From the IMG/VR virus record IMGVR_UViG_3300028840_002373, positions 1-56,600 of that record: a DNA stretch of 56,600 bases. One strand, written 5' to 3'. The position numbers and the translations under genes are program-made. Below the pieces are notes generated by a model that ran no database searches, had not been told where the DNA came from, and saw only the letters and a list, made by a program, of their open reading frames with translations. Source of the DNA: a virus. Each line of letters starts with the position of its first letter. Positions within the stretch are counted from its first letter, which is position 1. Of this stretch, positions 38,676 through 46,005 are shown piece by piece.

Positions 38676-38907
38676 AGAATTATTATTTTATCTATGGGTG
38701 TTTTGTACCCTTCAAATCAAACTATATCGGTCTAAAATTTCTTAAATCAAATCTCGATGTTTATATTTATCAAATTTAGTATCACATAGTACCCAGGTGA
38801 CAGTTGACTCACTGGCGTTAGTTATATTTATCATTTCATTAAATCAATGTATAGAATAGCAGATACAAAGGTTTTCTATGGTTTATATTTAATCCACAAT
38901 GGACAGT
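38676..38907. other. Gene-free stretch between repeat arrays
   Basis: AT-rich DNA without a convincing gene. It contains a small hairpin GGGTGTTTTGTACCC near 38696 and scattered ATCAAA words. It continues into iteron locus B. Confidence 0.5.
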
Positions 38908-39346
38908 TTGGGCACACATGGGCAAGTCTTGGGCACTTTTTGGGCACATTGTAACCCTCATCATTACTAGGTTTGGGCGCTTTGGGCGCATTTTTGCAAA
39001 ATTACTCTATATATATTTATATATAAAAAAATATATTTTTTTTTATAGTTTTTTTTTTTATCAAAAATATCTACAGCGAAATTATTAAATATATGCCCAA
39101 AATGCCCAAATGCAGTAATAGCTTAAAAGTAAAGTGCCCAAATTTTTTTAAAACCTGCCCAAACCTCACTAGGAGTGGTGCCCAACTGAACTAAGAACTC
39201 CTAGTTTACTTAGAGTACCCTCTAAATAAATCTTGGGCACTTTTTCATTTTTTGGGCACTTTTTTTTTTTATGAAAATATTTTTTAATTGGGCAAAAAAA
39301 AAAAAAAAAAGTGCCCAAGAAAAAAAAGTGCCCAAGATTTTGCCCA
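38908..39346. other. Iteron locus B: candidate second replication origin
   Basis: Heptamers TTGGGCA at 38908, 38929, 38940 and variants up to 38983 face TGCCCAA at 39094, 39103, 39135, 39156 and 39179 across an AT/TA core (39006-39062). A second set follows: TTGGGCA at 39233, 39252 and 39288 facing TGCCCAA at 39312 and 39329. The segment from about 38940 to 39175 is the reverse complement of locus A (coordinates sum to 59,300 on one side of the core and 59,292 on the other). It lies between a leftward operon and the rightward late transcript. Origin or partition function is inferred. Confidence 0.7.
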
Positions 39347-39573
39347 CGTAGTTTTATTTAGAACGAAAATAGCACTTTTTTAGCAAAATGTTTGACACTT
39401 TTAACTAATGTCATACTGTAGTGACAAGTTATCCACAGTTATTTTTATATCAAATAATAATGATAATTACGTTAATTGGCGAACTGTAGTTATCCCAAGT
39501 TATACAATGGTGTTTATTGAAAATCAATAAGCATAGTAAATTATAGCATAACCCTTGTGTATCAAGGCATAAC

Positions 39574-39609
39574 AAAAGGAAGCTGAGAACGTTCCAAGCT
39601 TCCTTTTTT
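39574..39609. terminator. Bidirectional terminator next to locus B
   Basis: An 11-bp stem AAAAGGAAGCT/AGCTTCCTTTT with an inner GAACGTTC dyad. It terminates the leftward two-gene operon ending at 39621 before it reaches locus B, keeping transcription out of the iteron region. Confidence 0.85.
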
Positions 39610-39620
39610 ATAACTACTGT

Positions 39621-39914
39621 TTACCACTTTATAGTAAATAATTCATTTATATTAAATTCATCCTCTATGTGATAGATCACTAGTACTTTATCACCTACAT
39701 TATAGTTTTGATTCTTAATGCAAAAGTATTGAGTGTATTTATAATTACCTTGACTATCATATACCTTTGTATTATCTATAATCATTTTGTAACCTAGACT
39801 ATAATCTTCTACAGTTATTATTTTAATACCAGCTATTCCATATATTACTAAACAAGATATTGTATAACTTAGAATTACAATTGTTATTAATATTATAATT
39901 AGTTTCTTATTCAT
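39621..39914 (-). CDS. Hypothetical membrane-anchored/secreted protein
   Basis: A 97-residue protein with an N-terminal signal-like span (LIIILITIVILSYTISCLVI) and a beta-rich outer domain (YFCIKNQNYNVGDKVLVIYH) resembling small OB-like phage proteins of the DUF1372 kind. Topology places the domain outside the membrane. Superinfection immunity is one possible role. Its start shares a base with the stop upstream (TAATG). Confidence 0.55.
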   Translation of the reverse strand: MNKKLIIILITIVILSYTISCLVIYGIAGIKIITVEDYSLGYKMIIDNTKVYDSQGNYKYTQYFCIKNQNYNVGDKVLVIYHIEDEFNINELFTIKW

Positions 39915-40138
39915 TAAGCAAATACCTCCATTAATTGTAATTCAATATCAACTCTTTTTAAGCTTTTGTATTTACCTAGTAATTCGTTGTACTCTTTATT
40001 AACATTAGCTTTATAACTGTTAAACCTTTTCATTAACTTAGTTACTTCCTTAGTCTTCCTTTCGTAACTCTTAGGTAATTTCATTGTACTAGTGATACCC
40101 TCTGTTATAACCTTGATAGCTATTAGTTTAATATTCAT
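39914..40138 (-). CDS. Small helical hypothetical protein
   Basis: A 74-residue basic helical protein (TKEVTKLMKRFNSYKANVNK, then KYKSLKRVDIELQLMEVFA) with the conserved early leader. No family recognised. First gene of a two-gene operon from the promoter at 40307-40335. Confidence 0.55.
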   Translation of the reverse strand: MNIKLIAIKVITEGITSTMKLPKSYERKTKEVTKLMKRFNSYKANVNKEYNELLGKYKSLKRVDIELQLMEVFA

Positions 40139-40306
40139 AATCTTTTAATCTCCTTTTAGTTTAATTTAGTTTAATCTTAGTTTACTATAGTTCTTGTGGT
40201 GCTTGTTGTAGTAGAGTACTATAGGATATAGCACTAGAATACTACAGTAGTACAACAGTAGACCACTGTTACACCACTAGGTAAGTACTAACCTTACCTT
40301 AAATAC

Positions 40307-40335
40307 ATTATATCACACATGATAATCCATGTCAA
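40307..40335 (-). promoter_or_regulatory. Early promoter with consensus TATAAT
   Basis: TTGACA at 40335-40330, spacer 17 and TATAAT at 40312-40307. Between it and the gene start at 40138 is a 160-nt leader with imperfect inverted GTAGTA/TACTAC elements that may fold. Confidence 0.8.
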
Positions 40336-40411
40336 TCAATTATCATGAATTAATATCATTGTAACAATTGTAACCGAGTTGTAATATTGTCACAAAAATT
40401 ATACATTGTTT

Positions 40412-40462
40412 GCTTTTGCGCTTGGGGGAGGTCTGCAAAAAATCTGCGCACAATTTTTTTCA
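40412..40462. other. GC-rich candidate packaging (cos/pac) element
   Basis: A sharp GC island in very AT-rich DNA: TTTTGCGCTTGGGGGAGGTC, then CTGCAAAAAATCTGCGCACA, with TGCGC/GCGCA as inverted ends. Its composition and position upstream of the terminase-leading late operon resemble cos or pac regions of Firmicutes phages as I remember them. If it is a cos site, cutting here would linearise the circular map. Confidence 0.5.
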
Positions 40463-40472
40463 AAACTACCTG

Positions 40473-40640
40473 TAAACCTTTGTAAATTGTAGTGAACTTT
40501 TGTTTACTTTATATACTTAAACCTTTGTAGTGAACTTTTGTTTACTTTATATACTTAAACCTTTGTAGTGAACTTTTGTTTACTTTATATTCTTTATTTA
40601 TATACTCAAACCTTTGTAAATTGTAGTAAACTTTTGTTAC
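40473..40640. repeat. Direct repeats next to the packaging candidate
   Basis: Four copies of a unit built on ACCTTTGTAGTGAACTTTTG followed by TTTACTTTATA, about 44 nt apart in the best-preserved copies. Each unit has the imperfect dyad AGTGAAC/GTTTACT. The array lies between the GC-rich element and the first late gene; plausible targets are the small terminase subunit or a late regulator. Confidence 0.75.
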
Positions 40641-40743
40641 TTACACATAAACTAACATATAAAATTTATAAAACAATATATATTAATTAGTTATCATGAT
40701 ATACTATGTTTAACAAATAAATTAAGTTAATGGAGGTAATTAT

Positions 40744-41004
40744 ATGTATTTTGAAAAAGGTGATGAAGCTACAATTAAGATCAGACAGGGTTATAAATTG
40801 AGGAAAATCACAGTAGCTCAATTGGACTATCTTGTAGAAAGGGAACAATATAAGGATGATTCGCCATTTGCGGAGCAAGCTGGTAAGAGGACACCACAAT
40901 GCAATAAAACAACAGTTATTCAGTATCTTATAGATAATGCTTTAACTGATGATGAGAGACAATATGTTCTTGATAAATTTAGAAGGGAGGAAGGTATAAC
41001 TTGA
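40744..41004 (+). CDS. Hypothetical protein, first late-strand gene
   Basis: An 86-residue charged helical protein (TIKIRQGYKLRKITVAQLDY, then KTTVIQYLIDNALTDDERQY) with a possible HTH-like segment around VIQYLIDNA. The start follows TGGAGGTAATTAT. Position at the head of the rightward transcript and beside a repeat array suggests regulation, unproven. Confidence 0.55.
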   Translation: MYFEKGDEATIKIRQGYKLRKITVAQLDYLVEREQYKDDSPFAEQAGKRTPQCNKTTVIQYLIDNALTDDERQYVLDKFRREEGIT

Positions 41005-41201
41005 AGGTCATAGATGATCAAAATAATTATATTGTGAATATACCAGATAATTTGATAATAACATCTGGTGATATTCTTGATATTTTTAATCGTTTATACA
41101 GGATAATTTATGTAACTTCTGATACAACATATGTTAAGTCATTAACAGAAGTTACTATTGGTAATATTGGTTGGTTAAAAGAATGTAAGTTATGGACTTA
41201 G
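41001..41201 (+). CDS. Small hypothetical protein, paralogue of the next gene
   Basis: A 66-residue beta-rich protein from a TTG start overlapping the previous stop (TTGA), with GGAGG about 12 nt upstream. NYIVNIPDNLIITSGDILDI then LYRIIYV aligns with GLQLRIGSMLEIDNTIYVVE of the gene at 41234. Small SH3-like fold plausible. Confidence 0.5.
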   Translation: MKVIDDQNNYIVNIPDNLIITSGDILDIFNRLYRIIYVTSDTTYVKSLTEVTIGNIGWLKECKLWT

Positions 41202-41233
41202 ATTTATTAGAGATATATTAGGATGGTGAATAA

Positions 41234-41560
41234 ATGCATATTTATGATAAAGATAAAAATTTTCTAACAAAATTATCTACAGGTATAGGGTTACAATTAA
41301 GGATAGGTTCTATGTTAGAGATTGATAATACTATTTATGTGGTTGAAAATATGATTATGGATAATAGTAGAGATCAATATATAACATACGTTGATACATT
41401 ATTGAATTACAAATTAAAAGGTCATGTTTTACAATTCACTTATGATTATTACACACCAGAGGAAATACAATTTTATTTGGACAACATAGGTTTAGAGATA
41501 AGACTTAAAGATGATATTGATTATTCAAAAGATACAAGGATGATAAAAGTAAACAGATAA
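41234..41560 (+). CDS. Hypothetical protein, paralogue of the previous gene
   Basis: A 108-residue protein; the first half shares the beta pattern of the gene at 41001, and the rest is acidic and helical (YYTPEEIQFYLDNIGLEIRL). No family recognised. The start follows AGGATGGTG. Confidence 0.5.
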   Translation: MHIYDKDKNFLTKLSTGIGLQLRIGSMLEIDNTIYVVENMIMDNSRDQYITYVDTLLNYKLKGHVLQFTYDYYTPEEIQFYLDNIGLEIRLKDDIDYSKDTRMIKVNR

Positions 41561-41596
41561 TAAGATATTTTTTTTAATTGGAAAAGGGGTGGGAAC

Positions 41597-41803
41597 ATGG
41601 TTAAGACAATGATAATTATTTTAATCGCAATATATATCGTTTCAATGCCTATATATTGTGATTTAATTAAGGTGTATCGAAGGGATGTAGATATAGAATA
41701 CAAAATAAGTTTGATTAATCTTATTATTATGATGTTACCTATGATAAATACTATATATTGCTTAGTATTATATTTACAAATAAAGGAGAATAATGAATTA
41801 TGA
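41597..41803 (+). CDS. Small two-span membrane protein
   Basis: A 68-residue protein with two hydrophobic spans (MIIILIAIYIVSMPIYC and LINLIIMMLPMINTIYCLVL) joined by a basic loop (KVYRRDVDIEYK). GGGGTGGG precedes the start. It overlaps the next ORF by 4 nt. Holin-like topology, but not beside lysis genes; function unknown. Confidence 0.55.
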   Translation: MVKTMIIILIAIYIVSMPIYCDLIKVYRRDVDIEYKISLINLIIMMLPMINTIYCLVLYLQIKENNEL

Positions 41804-42168
41804 CAATGTATGATAATTATAAGGATAAGAAAATATTTAAGGTTAAGTTAGATTATGAATATTTTAGGATAAATAATATTGGCTCAAAGGTAATAGATAC
41901 ATTAAAGGAGATTGAGGAAAGCCAATCTTTTTTAATTGTATACACATTAGACGATTATGTTAATGAGTTCAATGAGCCATCGGGATATTATTTATACAAT
42001 ACACGAATAATTATAACACCATTAGCAATTAAGCAAAAGAAAGAGATAACTAGGTCATTAGTAGACCTTATTAGAAATAGTAGATTTGATGAAGATGAAA
42101 ATGAGTCGAAGAATATAGAAGAAATAGTAGATGATGTTATATTAATGGATGATGTTGCAAATAAGTAA
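41800..42168 (+). CDS. Hypothetical protein
   Basis: A 122-residue acidic protein (NNIGSKVIDTLKEIEESQSF, then YLYNTRIIITPLAIKQKKEI) with an acidic helical end (DEDENESKNIEEIVDDVILM). Starts inside the previous stop. No family recognised. Confidence 0.5.
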   Translation: MTMYDNYKDKKIFKVKLDYEYFRINNIGSKVIDTLKEIEESQSFLIVYTLDDYVNEFNEPSGYYLYNTRIIITPLAIKQKKEITRSLVDLIRNSRFDEDENESKNIEEIVDDVILMDDVANK

Positions 42169-42180
42169 GGAGTGTAAATT

Positions 42181-42558
42181 ATGGATGAAGGTAAATCTGG
42201 TAGTATTTTAGAAAAATTAGATGTATTGAGTGATTTAATTGATGATGAATTAAAAGAAGCAAATAATAAATTCCCATTGTTTCAAAGTATGCATGAAGCA
42301 TATGGGGTAATGAGGGAAGAATTAGAGGAATGTAATGATGAATTTAAGAAAATAAAATATATGATATTAAGTAATTATTGGACTTATGCAAAGAATGATA
42401 AATTTCACATGAAGACTAAAGATTCTATTAATAAATTATTGGTTGAATTAGATTCTGTTATAATTTTTAATATTTACGAATTAATCCAATTAGGTGCTAT
42501 GGTAAGAAAGAGTAAACTATTGAATGATAAGGGGATGAATATAGATGAAACTAAATAA
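42181..42558 (+). CDS. Hypothetical protein, MazG-like/four-helix candidate
   Basis: A 125-residue helical protein. NKFPLFQSMHEAYGVMREEL followed by EECNDEFKKIKYMILSNYW recalls the EExxE-type helices of MazG-like or dUTPase-like all-alpha pyrophosphatases (HEAYGVMREELEE). The second conserved acidic pair (LVELDSVIIFNIYELIQLG) is weaker than usual, so the call is tentative. If right, it would clean non-canonical nucleotides. Confidence 0.45.
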   Translation: MDEGKSGSILEKLDVLSDLIDDELKEANNKFPLFQSMHEAYGVMREELEECNDEFKKIKYMILSNYWTYAKNDKFHMKTKDSINKLLVELDSVIIFNIYELIQLGAMVRKSKLLNDKGMNIDETK

Positions 42559-42730
42559 TTTACTTAAACTCAATAAATTCATTATTATTTTTTTAATCGT
42601 TACAATACTTGTCATGCTATTTACAATTGGGTTATGTGCTAGTATTTTTTTTAATGCTTTATTTGATAATGATTCTGATAAGAATAAACCAGTTAATATT
42701 GATAAGATTGCAGTGATTAGGAAAAACTAG
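42545..42730 (+). CDS. Single-span membrane protein
   Basis: A 61-residue protein with one span (FIIIFLIVTILVMLFTIGLC ASIFF) and an acidic tail (DNDSDKNKPVNIDK). It overlaps the previous gene by 14 nt. No family recognised. Last gene before a terminator at 42879. Confidence 0.5.
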   Translation: MKLNNLLKLNKFIIIFLIVTILVMLFTIGLCASIFFNALFDNDSDKNKPVNIDKIAVIRKN

Positions 42731-42878
42731 ATTTATATTGATGTTTATGAATTAACATGGTAAACTTATGTTAATGATAAGAAGTTTTTTTCAAGTTATT
42801 TTTCCTTAAATAATTTAAATGGATTCGTTTTAGAATTATTAATACATTTAAATCCCTAGAAATTTTAAGTGATAAAAA

Positions 42879-42912
42879 AAAGAGTCAAATAGACTCTTTT
42901 TTTTAATTGTTA
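42879..42912 (+). terminator. Terminator with TTTTTTAATTG tail
   Basis: Stem AAAGAGTC/GACTCTTT followed by a long T-run and AATTGTTA. It separates the small-gene block from the packaging operon. The rest of 42731-42994 shows no gene. Confidence 0.9.
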
Positions 42913-42994
42913 TCTATTCAATAATTAATAACTTTATTGAATCTTAATATAGCGGAGTGATACAATATTAGTAAACGAAAAGAGGTAAAGACTA

Positions 42995-43267
42995 ATGATT
43001 CATAATTCACTTAAAGAAGTAAATGTAAAAGATGTTACGACATATACTGTGAATGGTGATTTAACAATTCATATTTATAAAAATATTGCATTAGATGATT
43101 GTAATTATTATATGTCTGTGTTATCACATAATATTATAAATTATGCTTTAGGTACTAATGACTTAACAATGGCTAAAAATAAAGCAATTAGTAATTTAGG
43201 TCATATAATAAGGGAATATATTAATGATTACAATAAGACCTTAGATCAACTAGGTTTAGCTAATTAA
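42995..43267 (+). CDS. Hypothetical protein before terminase
   Basis: A 90-residue protein (VKDVTTYTVNGDLTIHIYKN, then MAKNKAISNLGHIIREYIND), an alpha/beta mix with no recognised family. The start has AAAAGAGGTAAAG. It lies 28 nt before the small terminase candidate in the same transcript. Confidence 0.5.
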   Translation: MIHNSLKEVNVKDVTTYTVNGDLTIHIYKNIALDDCNYYMSVLSHNIINYALGTNDLTMAKNKAISNLGHIIREYINDYNKTLDQLGLAN

Positions 43268-43295
43268 AATAAATAATGAAAGGAGTTGTTTTTAA

Positions 43296-43973
43296 TTGGA
43301 TAAGACTAATATGACAGATAGTAGCTATTATAGGATAAGGATTCACAGAGCAAAATGTCCTATATGCATGTTTACAGAAAAGATACGAGATTTTACTAAT
43401 AAGAAGATACTCAGGGGTGATTCTATTGAATCTATAACTGAGTATATTATCAAGAAACATCCAATTTATGATGAAGATGATAGAGAATCTTTTAATTTTA
43501 TTATTCGTTCTCATGCGGAATACTTAGATACTATGTTGAGCGATATTAAAAATAAGAGTATGTATAAGTTAATAAAACCACAATTAGATGATGTAAATAT
43601 TGATGATATGAGAATGAATGATAAACTTAAGTTAATCCAGCAGTTAGAAGATGAGTTGAATATTGAAAGAGACAATATGAGTGATGAGCAAATATCTGTG
43701 ATGAAAGCTTTAATGAATGAAACATTACCTCTTTTAATTGGTAGGTTTAACAAAGAGATCATTAGAGGAAATGCACAAGCTGTAAGACTTTTGTCCAATA
43801 GTGTATCAATGACACTAGATTCAATTACAGATTTGAATAAGAAACTTAAAAATGTATCAGAAGAAATGAAAGATATTGATGAAATGGAGTTGTTGGAAAT
43901 TGACTCAAGTAGAAAAGAAAAAGTCGTATCCTTATCCGACAGAATACAACAAGCTGTGGGAAACTCAGACTAA
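43296..43973 (+). CDS. Terminase small subunit-like protein
   Basis: A 225-residue protein from TTG 43296, after AAAGGAGTTG. It begins with a Cys pair (IHRAKCPICMFTEKIRDFTN) and a helical DNA-binding-like region (DSIESITEYIIKKHPIYDED), then long coiled-coil helices (DKLKLIQQLEDELNIERDNM) expected for the oligomer ring. It directly precedes and overlaps the large terminase, as in Mu-type packaging modules. It should recognise the packaging site. Identification is mainly positional. Confidence 0.65.
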   Translation: MDKTNMTDSSYYRIRIHRAKCPICMFTEKIRDFTNKKILRGDSIESITEYIIKKHPIYDEDDRESFNFIIRSHAEYLDTMLSDIKNKSMYKLIKPQLDDVNIDDMRMNDKLKLIQQLEDELNIERDNMSDEQISVMKALMNETLPLLIGRFNKEIIRGNAQAVRLLSNSVSMTLDSITDLNKKLKNVSEEMKDIDEMELLEIDSSRKEKVVSLSDRIQQAVGNSD

Positions 43974-45438
43974 TGCAGTAAGAGACATATTTTGGAACGC
44001 TAGTAAGTCAGAGCGTAGGCAATACGCTCTTTCTAACCCTTGTATATTTGGTGAGCAATATATAAAACCTTATATTAGATTATGGAATACTAATACAGCT
44101 AAACATCAATATTATATGTTATATGAAGCGTTAACATCTAATTCCATAATTATCCATGTACCTATTGAACATGCGAAGTCTACTTGGTTTAGCTTAGTTT
44201 TACCATTATGGTTTTTAATTAATGATCGTAATACACATGGAGCAATTATTTCAAATACTGCAACACAGGCTTATGGATTTTTAGCAGCTATTAAATGGCA
44301 TATAGAACATAATGAGAAATTGAATAATGATTTTCCAGAATTAAAACCAGATTATAAGTCAAAATGGTCTGAATCTGAGATAATGGTTATTCGTGATAAA
44401 GATAAGCAATCTAAAGATTCATCAATTGTTGCTAAAGGTACTGGTAATGCTATACTTGGTGCTAGATTCGAATGGGTTATAGCAGATGATATATGTGATT
44501 TAGATAATACAGCTAGTGAGCAACAAAGAAGTAAAACATTTAATTGGTGGAATGAAATAGTTGACTCAAGGGTAATTGATGGTGGACGTAAGATTATACT
44601 TGGTACACTACAGCATAATAAAGACCTTTTATGTGTTTTATCTGATAATTCAACATATAAATATATTAATCTTAAAGGGTTAGATAAAATTAACAATATC
44701 CCATTATGGGGTGAGAAGTGGTCAGTTAAAAGACTATTAGAAAAAAAGAAGGCAATTGGTACAGTTGCATGGAATAAAGTTATTCAAAATGATAGATCGG
44801 CTTCAAAAAATAAGCTGTTAAATGCTGATTGGCTTAATTATTATGGTGAAACTGAGAAATATAATTTTAATATTTTTTCTGAGGATGTACAATGTTATAT
44901 CGCTGTTGACCCTGCTATAGCGGATGATAAGGACACAGCAGAAAAGAAAAGATTAGATAAATTTGCTTTAACTGTTATGGGTTTTGATAAGATATCTAAA
45001 TTAATATTTTTATGGGAATATTACACAGGTTACTTAACTTTCCCAGAGCAATTAAAGATAATAGAAAAATATTATCTTAAATACCAAGAGAATGGTGGTA
45101 ATGTTAAGAGAATTGGAATAGAATTGGCAGCTTATCAAAAAGCTTTAGCACAATCTAGTTTTTTATTAGACTCACTACCTCCAATCGAGGGTGTGAAAAC
45201 TGGTGGTAAATCAAAGGCTGCTAAGATAGAAGCTTTTGGGGTTTACTCAGAAACAAAAAGATTCTATATAAAGAGAGAACATGAAGAATTTATAGATGAA
45301 TTTATTGAATATGAGGTAGGTGGAAGATCACCAAATATTCTTGATAGTTGTACTGTAGGTATAGCAATGATTAAAAATTGTGGCTCAGTATCAGATATAA
45401 GTATTTTTAAACGTCCTAAATTAAGTAATGTATGGTAA
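43879..45438 (+). CDS. Terminase large subunit
   Basis: A packaging ATPase/nuclease of about 519 residues. The ATPase has the variant Walker A VPIEHAKST near residue 94 (lacking the second Gly, as in Mu-like terminases), Walker B FEWVIADDICD near 200 and a coupling segment IILGTLQHNKD. The nuclease begins with YIAVDPAIADDKD near 343 and ends with an Asp-rich SPNILDSCTVGIAM. It overlaps the small subunit by about 95 nt; the exact start is uncertain because ATG 43879 has only a weak site and TTG 43900 is an option. Followed by a small Cys gene and the portal. Confidence 0.9.
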   Translation: MKWSCWKLTQVEKKKSYPYPTEYNKLWETQTNAVRDIFWNASKSERRQYALSNPCIFGEQYIKPYIRLWNTNTAKHQYYMLYEALTSNSIIIHVPIEHAKSTWFSLVLPLWFLINDRNTHGAIISNTATQAYGFLAAIKWHIEHNEKLNNDFPELKPDYKSKWSESEIMVIRDKDKQSKDSSIVAKGTGNAILGARFEWVIADDICDLDNTASEQQRSKTFNWWNEIVDSRVIDGGRKIILGTLQHNKDLLCVLSDNSTYKYINLKGLDKINNIPLWGEKWSVKRLLEKKKAIGTVAWNKVIQNDRSASKNKLLNADWLNYYGETEKYNFNIFSEDVQCYIAVDPAIADDKDTAEKKRLDKFALTVMGFDKISKLIFLWEYYTGYLTFPEQLKIIEKYYLKYQENGGNVKRIGIELAAYQKALAQSSFLLDSLPPIEGVKTGGKSKAAKIEAFGVYSETKRFYIKREHEEFIDEFIEYEVGGRSPNILDSCTVGIAMIKNCGSVSDISIFKRPKLSNVW

Positions 45439-45464
45439 ATAAATTAATTAAAGGAGAATGTGAA

Positions 45465-45680
45465 ATGATTGTATTTAAAACAGAAATGAAAGAATTACCT
45501 TTAAATTGTACTTCCTGTGAGTTATCAGTTGATATGTGTAAATTGCCACTTGAGATATTGAAACATAAAAATGGTAGAAGTAAGTATTGCCCATTGATTG
45601 ATACTGATAATCAAACGATTGTTAAAGATCACAGTCCTTTAAATGAGGAGTTAATTATCAATAATGAAGAAGATTCTTAA
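45465..45680 (+). CDS. Small Cys-containing protein
   Basis: A 71-residue protein from ATG 45465 after AAAGGAG. LPLNCTSCELSVDMCKLPLE and KYCPLID provide four Cys for a possible zinc site. The C-terminus is acidic. Similar small Cys proteins are often found between terminase and portal, but I recognise no family. Confidence 0.55.
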   Translation: MIVFKTEMKELPLNCTSCELSVDMCKLPLEILKHKNGRSKYCPLIDTDNQTIVKDHSPLNEELIINNEEDS

Positions 45681-45698
45681 AAAACGAGGTGTTAAATA

Positions 45699-45926
45699 AT
45701 GAATTTACAAAAAGCATTGGATATTGTTGAAACAGGAGAAAAACTATTAAAAATTGATGATATAATGGATAGTATTAAATATATTGATAAGAATAAGAAA
45801 TTACATGACATTTTAATAGAAGCTAAAAATGATATAATTCTTGAAATGTTCACATTGTATGGAAAACAATATACTAGTAATACTAAAAGTAAAGTATCAA
45901 AAAGTAAAATTTCTAAAACTAGTTAA
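45699..45926 (+). CDS. Small hypothetical protein in head module
   Basis: A 75-residue helical protein (LQKALDIVETGEKLLKIDDI) with a Ser/Lys-rich repetitive end (TKSKVSKSKISKTS). No family recognised. ACGAGGTG precedes the start. It is followed by a short repeat cluster before the portal gene. Confidence 0.5.
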   Translation: MNLQKALDIVETGEKLLKIDDIMDSIKYIDKNKKLHDILIEAKNDIILEMFTLYGKQYTSNTKSKVSKSKISKTS

Positions 45927-45936
45927 ATAAATTATA

Positions 45937-45982
45937 TACTCCAAAGTAGTATACTCTAAAGTATAATACTCTAAAGTATATA
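45937..45982. repeat. TACTCTAAAGTAT repeats before the portal gene
   Basis: Three copies of TACTCYAAAGTA-like words 16-17 nt apart, each a near-palindrome. The spacing suggests a protein on one face of DNA or an internal late control point. A promoter is not obvious. Confidence 0.6.
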
Positions 45983-46005
45983 AATTTTAAGAAAGGAGTT
46001 ACTTT

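Noticed and set aside
43876-43973. Overlap of small and large terminase as a frameshift fusion
   Set aside because: No slippery heptamer in the overlap; separate starts explain it.
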